DNA of 23,529 nucleotides from SOKG01 sp964502665 (GTDB lineage Bacteria; Chloroflexota; Dehalococcoidia; SZUA-161). A program made the translations under genes and the position numbers. Position 1 is the first letter of the stretch. The number at the start of each line of letters is the position of its first letter. The stretch covers positions 1 through 23,529 of the forward strand of contig CAZCXP010000022.1 of the NCBI GenBank assembly GCA_964502665.1. Reading direction: 5' to 3'. Under the pieces are notes generated by a model. It had not been told where the DNA came from. It was given only the letters and a program-made list of their open reading frames with translations, and searched no databases. Below are positions 1-5,065 of this stretch, piece by piece.

Positions 1-85
1 CGAAGGCAATCAGGATGATCGCCGTCTCCAGGCCGGTGATGCCTCTCTCGTCCCGATGCATCTTCCCAGTCAGTTTCTTCAACAT
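1..85 (-). CDS. Archaellin-like / type IV prepilin N-terminus (partial, runs off the left edge)
   Basis: Only the first 28 codons are inside the window. They give a short basic leader, then the class III signal peptide motif DERG followed by ITGLETAIILIAF, with Gly at -1 and Glu at +5 or +6 depending on the processing site. The stretch LETAIILIAF is the hallmark of archaeal flagellins (archaellins) rather than of ordinary bacterial PilA, whose mature start is usually FTLIE. A strong Shine-Dalgarno (AAGGAGGGAT, complement of 91-100) sits at good spacing before the ATG at 85. The mature protein would be a secreted filament subunit anchored through its hydrophobic N-terminal helix. Which filament (archaellum or archaeal-type pilus) cannot be told because the rest is missing. 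Confidence 0.7.
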   Translation of the reverse strand, partial: MLKKLTGKMHRDERGITGLETAIILIAF

Positions 86-191
86 CCTCAATCCCTCCTT
101 TTTAGTTTCGCGCCACTTAAAGCTATTCTCACAGCCTGCTCGTGGCAACGCAGGCCACTTGGACTCCTTAGTTAGCCCTTGCACATCAACA

Positions 192-344
192 TCACCTCCC
201 CAGTTCCATTTGCATGTCAAAACGGTATACCTTTAGTACTCCCCGATCGGTCCAGCGGCGCAGCGTGCTGCTGTGGACATGGGGAAGCTTGCTCACTTCC
301 TGCATTGTTAGCATGCTGCCGACTAATCTGTTACTATTGTCCAT
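192..344 (-). pseudogene. Truncated small MerR/BldC-like HTH protein
   Basis: A 50-residue reading frame contains LTMQEVSKLPHVHSSTLRRW followed by TDRGVLKVYR, which is the helix-turn-helix half of a small excisionase/BldC/MerR-type DNA-binding protein (Q-E-V-S, H-V-H, T-L-R-R-W, G-V-L-K). The family normally continues into a wing with an R-G-D-R-R-F type motif and a C-terminal helix; here the frame turns into unrelated residues and stops. That suggests a truncated remnant, although a very short functional HTH is possible. Start chosen at ATG 344; ATG 314 is an alternative. It lies directly upstream of the archaellin-like gene on the same strand. Confidence 0.45.
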
Positions 345-668
345 CCATTCTCCATCTACTAATTGGGTTATGGTGACACCACTATATCGTATACTACCTC
401 ACTGGAACATCACCTAATAGAGCCAATTCTCGAAGAATATCGTAATGCTACTTCGGTACTAACCAGATACGATTCAACTATGCAATACTGTTGCGCAATT
501 CAAGTCGCTTCGGAGTGGCGTGCCGTTGAGGTGGTAGGCAGTGCTACCTTGCTGGGGGCACTGGCTTGCTCTGTTCGAGCGCAAGGGGTGCAGTCCAGTA
601 ACTGTGGCTAATCGATGGCTTCACAGGTTGTGATGTTGGTGTTAGCAAGGCGACATGAATCACGCACA
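345..668. other. Intergenic stretch with no supported gene
   Basis: No reading frame here on either strand resembles a known family, and no tRNA or convincing terminator is visible. On the minus strand the sequence around 375-400 contains GTATACGATATAGT, which could supply a -10 element for the HTH fragment and the archaellin-like gene, but no convincing -35 accompanies it. Confidence 0.4.
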
Positions 669-1358
669 TCACCTTGAAAAGAAGGGTTGGTCTTGGTCGG
701 CACTATTGGAGTAACCTCTGATCTCCCAGAACCCCTTGTAGTCGATGTCGTCAGATAGCTCGATCTCTGTTATCCACTTTATCCACTTGTATCCCCACTT
801 GCTTTCCGCCACAAGTTGGAAGGGAGCACCTCTCTCAGGCGGCAGAATAACCCCGTTCATCTGATAGGCCATAATTATGTTCTGGCTCACAATGTAGTCC
901 AGAGGAAGCGCAGTCGTATATCCATCGTAGGCATGGAATATGACCGTGTTCGCGCCAGGCAGAGCCCCTGCTTCCTGAATTAAGTCCTCAACCAGCATGC
1001 CTTCCCACAGGATGGTTACACTCCAACCCTCGACGCAATGGAGGGTTACAACTTTCTGATGGCTCTGATAGTTGTTTATGACGCTATCATAGGTATATTC
1101 CTTGGGGGTACCTACAAGGCCCGTAACCTTGAGGACATAGTTGTCAATGTCTATGAACTGTGGACCTTTGATAGAATTCTCCCTAAAATCTGTTATCGAT
1201 GAGAGATCTGTCCCCTGATATTCTCTAATCTCTACAGCCTGTAAGTCCTGCAACGTACTGATGTCACCATCTTGTGCTGACCTGCTGACAAAGGTTACTG
1301 CCCCTATCAAAGCAGCAAGCCCAAAGATAAGAATCCCTAATGCTATCTTGCCTCTCAT
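669..1358 (-). CDS. Membrane-anchored molybdopterin-dependent oxidoreductase (sulfite oxidase fold)
   Basis: The 229-residue product has an N-terminal hydrophobic anchor (about residues 5-25) followed by an oxidoreductase molybdopterin-binding domain (SUOX/YedY-type fold). The likely Mo-ligating cysteine is Cys108 in VTLHCVEGW. The C-terminal signatures GAPFQLVAESKWGYKWIKW and the ending GFWEIRGYS are typical of this fold. The ATG at 1358 is preferred over an upstream in-frame start at 1508 because AAAGGAG lies 9 nt before it and the upstream 50 residues look non-protein-like. No twin-arginine motif is present, which is unusual for an exported molybdoenzyme. The substrate cannot be predicted. 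It lies downstream of the nifU-like gene on the same strand and may share its promoter. Confidence 0.85.
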   Translation of the reverse strand: MRGKIALGILIFGLAALIGAVTFVSRSAQDGDISTLQDLQAVEIREYQGTDLSSITDFRENSIKGPQFIDIDNYVLKVTGLVGTPKEYTYDSVINNYQSHQKVVTLHCVEGWSVTILWEGMLVEDLIQEAGALPGANTVIFHAYDGYTTALPLDYIVSQNIIMAYQMNGVILPPERGAPFQLVAESKWGYKWIKWITEIELSDDIDYKGFWEIRGYSNSADQDQPFFSR

Positions 1359-1461
1359 CGCCACTGGCTCCTTTGAAAAGTTATGACAGGAGTTTTGCTG
1401 ATCGCTTCTAAATAGACATGTACCTCTTGTCGCCAAATCACGGGCAACTCTGCTACACACC

Positions 1462-1548
1462 TCAAGGCCCACCACTGGTGAGCAGCACCGCCGTGATAAT
1501 AGCAACAATCGAAACTACTAACGAAGCAGCTATTATCGCCCGTTTCAC
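1462..1548 (-). CDS. Putative 28-residue single-span membrane peptide
   Basis: A short frame starting at GTG 1548 encodes MKRAIIAASLVVSIVAIITA followed by VLLTSGGP: a two-residue basic start, one hydrophobic helix of about 20 residues and a short polar tail. AGGAG lies about 8 nt upstream of the GTG. It sits between the nifU-like gene and the molybdoenzyme gene on the same strand, about 100 nt before the latter. No family is recognised. It could be a small subunit or assembly peptide of the neighbouring membrane enzyme, or a chance frame; the good ribosome binding site and the clean amphipathic layout favour a real gene. Confidence 0.4.
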   Translation of the reverse strand: MKRAIIAASLVVSIVAIITAVLLTSGGP

Positions 1549-1599
1549 GTTAGTACTCCTGTATTGGGCGTGTTGTAAGGGAGGGTGTTACATATGTCA

Positions 1600-1821
1600 C
1601 TATGCAGCTACGACTTCTTTCACTTCAGGCACTTCCTGCATAAGCAGCCGCTCGATTCCATGCTTCAAAGTCATCGCTGACATGGGACAACAACCGCATC
1701 CACCAGTAAGCCTCACCGAAACCACGCCGTCCTTGACATCCACCAACTCAACATCACCCCCATCGGCCTGAAGAGCTGGCCTTATGCGATTAAGTGCGGT
1801 TTCTACTTTGTCTCGCATCAT
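1600..1821 (-). CDS. NifU C-terminal-domain Fe-S cluster scaffold protein
   Basis: This 73-residue protein consists only of a NifU-like C-terminal domain (Nfu type). It opens with an alpha helix and the family signature IRPALQADGGDVELVDV, then the beta strands and the cluster-binding segment GGCGCCPMSAMT, whose Cys-x-x-Cys binds a [4Fe-4S] or [2Fe-2S] cluster at a dimer interface. It would deliver clusters to apo-proteins in the cytoplasm. Tandem ATG codons at 1821 and 1818 both follow AGGAGGTGT; spacing slightly favours 1818. The family is usually 70-100 residues, so this is full length. A Crp/Fnr-like site and a -10 element lie upstream, fitting redox-controlled expression. Confidence 0.9.
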   Translation of the reverse strand: MMRDKVETALNRIRPALQADGGDVELVDVKDGVVSVRLTGGCGCCPMSAMTLKHGIERLLMQEVPEVKEVVAA

Positions 1822-1873
1822 ACACCTCCTAATCTATTGAGAATCCTTCTTTCCATTTCCTATTTACTGTGAT

Positions 1874-1915
1874 TTTATATGAGCGAGTGTGTTCCTGTAT
1901 GTAACTTTTGTCACA
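1874..1915 (-). promoter_or_regulatory. Putative Crp/Fnr-activated promoter of the nifU-like gene
   Basis: Reading the plus strand, 1900-1915 is TGTAACTTTTGTCACA, a 5-6-5 dyad matching the TGTGA-N6-TCACA Crp/Fnr consensus in 9 of 10 arm positions. A minus-strand -10 element TATAAA (complement of 1874-1879) lies downstream, giving a start site near 1867. The centre of the dyad is then about 40-41 bp upstream of the start, the class II activator position. This is inferred from motif and geometry only. Confidence 0.45.
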
Positions 1916-1989
1916 GCATTAGAAGGGTGTTGAATCCGACATGCTGGAGCACCTTGCTTACCGCGGAGAACTCTTACGACGATTCTTGT

Positions 1990-1995
1990 TATAAT
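1990..1995 (+). promoter_or_regulatory. Possible -10 element (TATAAT) for the flavoprotein gene
   Basis: A perfect TATAAT occurs 86 nt before the flavoprotein start codon. The hexamer at -35 distance (AGAACT, 1967-1972) is a poor match, so either an activator is needed or the match is fortuitous. Confidence 0.35.
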
Positions 1996-2080
1996 ACATT
2001 GATGAGCAGGAAGGTAGCGTAGGTGCCGATACGGATTGTCGGTGTCATCATAAGCGTCACCAAAGATAGGAGGAGGTGTA

Positions 2081-3742
2081 ATGCCTGACGCAAGCTTTGA
2101 TGCGGTGGTAGTTGGGGGAGGTCAACAAGGCCTGGTAATCAGCAACTACCTTGCTCTCAATGGCATGACAGTAGGCCTCTTTGAGCAGAGGCACGAGCTC
2201 GGTGGTTGCGCGGCCACCGATCCTTCCCCAGCGCCAGGGTTTATTGCCAACCCCCATGCTGAGCACCTGGGATTCTGGAATAGCCCGTGTAACCAGGACT
2301 TCAAGCTCCATGAGAAGGGCCTGGAGTTTATCTTCCCTGAAGTCATGGCATCCATGGCCTTTCCCAACGAAAGGTGTCTAGTCTTCTATACGGCAGTGGA
2401 GTGGGACAAGGAAACAGGGACGATCACCCCTAAGCTGGATATAGTTATGAAGAACATCAATGAAGTGGCAAGGATATCTCCAGGTGATGCCGAGCAAATG
2501 GCAAAGCTAGCGGAGAAGACGTTTTGGGACATTTTCACGGCAGTATTTCAGCACCTCTACAATCCTCCTCCCCTGCCTGGTGAGCCGGATCCCATAGAGA
2601 ACCTTCTGAATGATCCCGAGTCCGGGCTCGATCCCAGATATCAGTTCATGACGGAGTACGAGATAGTGTGCGACCTGTTCGAGAGCGCAGAACTGAGAAC
2701 CTATTGCATAACATGGAACCACTACAACTTCGTGTATGCTGATGACGTTGCCCCTATTCCAATGGCTTTACTCTGGCTATCCACTATCTTTGGCGTTTCG
2801 GGATTGGCCTGCGCTCAAGGCGGTACTCATAATATTGCGCATGCCCTTCAGAGGGCTCTGAGTGAACAGGGAGGGCAGTTCTTCGTAGACGCTGATGTGG
2901 ACCAGGTTCTGGTAGAGAATGGCCGTGCCTGTGGAATCAGGCTCGCCGATGGCACTGAGGTCGAGGCCAGGAAGCTGGTTATTGACTCTGCAGAGGTCGG
3001 ACAGGTCGTAAACAGACACCTCCGTGAAATATCTATAAGCCCCGAAATCCGCAGGAAGATCAACAAACTGAGACATGATAGAGGCCAGCCCTTCTGGGGA
3101 CACGTCGCTTTCCACGAACTGCCGCAGTATAAAGCGGCGAGTTGGAATCCCGACGTTGGTAAGGCACGCTGGCTGATCATGGGCGATCCTGACCCAGAGT
3201 ACCTCTACCGGGAGTACCGCTTCCGTGCGCAGCATATAAGGCCAGGCCAATGGCCGCCAAAGATGTATCCCACAGCTTCCACCGAAACTCAATGGGATCC
3301 AACTTACGCCCCCTCAGGAAAACACCTTGCCCTGGTAGGGGAGGGATGTGCTCCGCCTGCTAGCTGGTTGAGCGAGCGAGAGTGGCTACAGGTGAAGAAG
3401 GAGGCTGGCGACCGTATCATAACGGAGTGGCAGAAGTATGCACCCAACATGACCCCAGACAATATAATAGCTGTTAGCATTGGCACCCCCTATGATTACC
3501 AACAGAGAAATGCCAACTGGGTGGACGGTGATGTGCAACCACCGAGCATCATACCCAGCCAGTGGGGCAAGTACCGGCCGATCCCGGAGCTGGCCCAATA
3601 TCAGGTGCCCGGGATAGAGAACTTCTACTTGGCCTCTGGCCATCATAACGTCGGGCTGATCGGTTGTTCAGGGTACAACTGCTACAAGAGGATCGCACAG
3701 CATTCCGGCCTGAAGAAGCCCTGGGAGGGACGCTTAATCTAA
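2081..3742 (+). CDS. FAD-dependent phytoene desaturase-like oxidoreductase
   Basis: The 553-residue protein begins with a Rossmann dinucleotide-binding motif VVVGGGQQGLV (Gly12-Gly17) followed about 20 residues later by FEQRHELGGCAAT, the glutamate/GG segment of the CrtI/phytoene desaturase and amine oxidase superfamily. The middle holds GGTHNIAHALQRALSEQGG and a second strand typical of the FAD domain (VENGRACGIRLADG). The C-terminus has GIENFYLASGHHNVGLIGCS, which fits the conserved FAD-contacting end. It is a soluble NAD(P)/FAD-dependent oxidoreductase; the substrate is not identifiable and no carotenoid genes are nearby. The ATG is preceded by GGAGGAGGTG at ideal spacing. It appears monocistronic, with no convincing terminator seen downstream. 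Confidence 0.8.
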   Translation: MPDASFDAVVVGGGQQGLVISNYLALNGMTVGLFEQRHELGGCAATDPSPAPGFIANPHAEHLGFWNSPCNQDFKLHEKGLEFIFPEVMASMAFPNERCLVFYTAVEWDKETGTITPKLDIVMKNINEVARISPGDAEQMAKLAEKTFWDIFTAVFQHLYNPPPLPGEPDPIENLLNDPESGLDPRYQFMTEYEIVCDLFESAELRTYCITWNHYNFVYADDVAPIPMALLWLSTIFGVSGLACAQGGTHNIAHALQRALSEQGGQFFVDADVDQVLVENGRACGIRLADGTEVEARKLVIDSAEVGQVVNRHLREISISPEIRRKINKLRHDRGQPFWGHVAFHELPQYKAASWNPDVGKARWLIMGDPDPEYLYREYRFRAQHIRPGQWPPKMYPTASTETQWDPTYAPSGKHLALVGEGCAPPASWLSEREWLQVKKEAGDRIITEWQKYAPNMTPDNIIAVSIGTPYDYQQRNANWVDGDVQPPSIIPSQWGKYRPIPELAQYQVPGIENFYLASGHHNVGLIGCSGYNCYKRIAQHSGLKKPWEGRLI

Positions 3743-3880
3743 GAGGCAATGGCACCAAAGACCACGTCGGCGAGGGAAAAACGCCAAGCATTAGGAGACG
3801 GGATGTGGCCACAGGTTCTGCAGACGCGGGCTAGGCTTTAGTAGCTCGGGCTGAAATGCAGGGCATAAGACTCGGAGCTA

Positions 3881-4094
3881 AGAGGCTCATAGTCGCCGAG
3901 AGAATCTGTATTTAAACGTTCGTTATTGTCTTCATGTCGTCGGGGGTCAGAGTGAAGACCCCGATATCGTCATCCTTGATCTGGGGCTTCCCGATATAAG
4001 CGGCTTCGAGATGTTAAAGAAAGTCCGCGCCTGCGGGGGAAACTGGAAGCAGACCCCACTCACCCACAGCTTATTCTCACCAGACCGGGCGTAG
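3881..4094 (+). pseudogene. Decayed response regulator receiver domain
   Basis: Reading frame codons from 3933 to the TAG at 4092-4094 give EDPDIVILDLGLPDISGFEM followed by LKKVRA, an unmistakable receiver-domain core containing the phosphoacceptor Asp (ILDLGLPD). Just upstream, in another frame, 3881-3900 reads KRLIVAE, resembling the first beta strand of a receiver. The stretch between strand 1 and the helix before strand 3 is missing, and after KKVRA the frame continues into unrelated residues. The expected T/S and K motifs and any DNA-binding domain are absent. This is therefore a deleted remnant, probably of an OmpR/PhoB-type or similar regulator that once preceded the intact receiver gene. 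Confidence 0.6.
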
Positions 4095-4277
4095 GATACT
4101 TCCTGGCAAAACCAGGCGAAACCTTATCGGGGTAATCCCAATGGCAGACAACGGCGGGCGACGCCACAAATGGCTTCGTTATCTCCTTTGCCGCGGGGGC
4201 ATGCCATTGCAGGAAGCGTACGCAATTCCCTACATCCGTCTTCCTTCCCACGCTTTGACTCTGGGGCCTCAGCACAT

Positions 4278-4343
4278 TGTAATCAACCCGTAAGCTCTCT
4301 GTAATCTCTCCTTAATACATCTGTAAGCCATTCTTAATCGTCA
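4278..4343 (+). promoter_or_regulatory. Six-unit 11-bp direct-repeat operator (Pho-box-like)
   Basis: TAA triplets occur at 4280, 4291, 4302, 4313, 4324 and 4335, exactly 11 bp apart each time, within units of the form TGTAATC, CGTAAGC, TGTAATC, CTTAATA, TGTAAGC, CTTAATC. Tandem 7-8 bp half-sites on an 11-bp period are how PhoB/OmpR-family winged-helix regulators bind (for example the cyanobacterial CTTAACCT-type Pho box). The array ends about 100 nt before the response-regulator gene, with a candidate -10 about 14 bp after the last unit. The identity of the regulator is unknown. Confidence 0.6.
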
Positions 4344-4347
4344 GTGC

Positions 4348-4362
4348 GTACACTTGTATACG
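4348..4362 (+). promoter_or_regulatory. Dyad GTACAC-TT-GTATAC overlapping a candidate -10
   Basis: Positions 4348-4361 form a near-perfect palindrome (one mismatch per arm). Its right arm contains TATACG (4357-4362), a possible -10 element placed downstream of the 11-bp repeat array as expected for an activator that replaces the -35 contact. Confidence 0.35.
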
Positions 4363-4442
4363 TCAGATGCGCCCGCGAGACTGCTTTTCGGAGCGGCCTT
4401 TAGCGGCCACCCCTGCTCAGCGCAATTTGAAGGAGTAAGGTA

Positions 4443-4841
4443 GTGAAACAGAAGGAGAAGAAGATATTAGTCGTAGAGGATGACCTGGTTGCTGCCCGGA
4501 TGGTGAACTATGCCCTGGAACAGCGAGGGTATCAAGTCCTGACTGCGGCAAACGGTACACAAGGACTAAGGAAAGCCCAGGATGAGAAGCCCGACCTGAT
4601 TATCCTGGGTGTTATGCTACCGGGCGTGGACGGTTTGCAGGTCTGCCGCCGGTTGCGGGCTGATTCTCAAACTGCCCAAATACCCATTCTGATGATTTCT
4701 GCCAAGGCACAGGACGTTGAGAAGGCCACCGCAATCAAGGTTGGTGCAGATGACTACCTCTCCAAGCCTGTCGGCCCCTCAGAGATAGCGAGCCGGGTAG
4801 AAGCTCTGCTCTCTCAGAAGAGCGCTGACACTGCACGATGA
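4443..4841 (+). CDS. Receiver-only response regulator lacking the phosphoacceptor Asp
   Basis: The 132-residue protein is a single CheY-like receiver domain with no output domain. The acidic pair (Glu12, Asp13, Asp14 in VVEDD), the switch Ser86 (LMISAK) and the conserved Lys108 (YLSKPV) are all present. However, the position that should carry the phosphorylated Asp reads Gly56 (LIILGVMLPG; codon GGT at 4608-4610, one base from GAT). The protein would be an atypical, non-phosphorylatable receiver unless this base is a sequencing error or strain-specific mutation. GTG start at 4443, preceded by GAAGGAG. It stands alone, downstream of the six-repeat array and convergent with the pilus operon; no sensor kinase is nearby. 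Confidence 0.85.
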   Translation: MKQKEKKILVVEDDLVAARMVNYALEQRGYQVLTAANGTQGLRKAQDEKPDLIILGVMLPGVDGLQVCRRLRADSQTAQIPILMISAKAQDVEKATAIKVGADDYLSKPVGPSEIASRVEALLSQKSADTAR

Positions 4842-4880
4842 GGGTCTGATGTGTACTATGAAAGGCACCTTCATCCGGTG

Positions 4881-4929
4881 GCCACTACTGGTTTGCGGCC
4901 CTGTCGCCAATGATGCTGAAGGTCACAGG
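4881..4929 (+). repeat. 49-bp direct repeat, copy 1
   Basis: Identical over all 49 positions to 5017-5065. It reproduces the last 15 codons and stop of pilMN plus 4 nt beyond, but lies outside the gene on the far side of the inverted-repeat element. Confidence 0.95.
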
Positions 4930-4932
4930 TTT

Positions 4933-5013
4933 GTAGGGTGGGTGCAGCAAAGCAGAACCCACCAACCCATCCCTCCAGAAAAGGTGGGTTGCGTTTCACT
5001 CCACCCACCCTAC
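4933..5013. mobile_element. Miniature inverted-repeat element (REP/MITE-like)
   Basis: Left arm 4933-4963 and right arm 4983-5013 are inverted copies, 25 of 31 positions matching: both start GTAGGGTGGGTG and end AACCCACC on their own strands. Each arm also carries GGTGGG/CCCACC complementarity and can fold by itself. The element (87 bp between the flanking repeats, 4930-5016) has no coding capacity. It sits exactly between the two 49-bp direct repeats and between two convergent genes, so its RNA hairpin may serve as the 3' end of the pilus transcript. Confidence 0.7.
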
Positions 5014-5016
5014 TAT

Positions 5017-5065
5017 GCCACTACTGGTTTGCGGCCCTGTCGCCAATGATGCTGAAGGTCACAGG
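5017..5065 (+). repeat. 49-bp direct repeat, copy 2 (overlaps the 3' end of pilMN)
   Basis: Second copy of the perfect 49-bp repeat; it includes the pilMN stop codon at 5021-5023. Together with copy 1 it flanks the inverted-repeat element like a very long target duplication. Confidence 0.95.

Larger units (their letters stand above)
3743..4442 (+). other. 700-nt gene-poor region with gene remnant and operator array
   Basis: No intact gene of recognisable family lies here. It holds a decayed response-regulator sequence (about 3881-4094), then about 180 nt with nothing recognised, then six 11-bp direct repeats and a dyad ahead of the intact response-regulator gene. A direct duplication AGCGGCC-TTT-AGCGGCC lies near 4394-4411. 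Confidence 0.6.

Noticed and set aside
363..611. Plus-strand 82-codon frame upstream of the molybdoenzyme gene
   Set aside because: No motif, no ribosome binding site and opposite to the direction of the neighbouring genes; considered spurious.
2777..3292. Long minus-strand frame inside the flavoprotein gene
   Set aside because: It is the antisense shadow of a clear coding sequence and has no recognisable family features.
4060..4275. Minus-strand 71-codon frame downstream of the decayed response regulator
   Set aside because: No family resemblance, no ribosome binding site, and it overlaps the response-regulator remnant on the other strand.
4849..5049. Short plus-strand frames across the inverted-repeat element
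   Set aside because: They arise from the repeat sequence itself and have no independent coding evidence.
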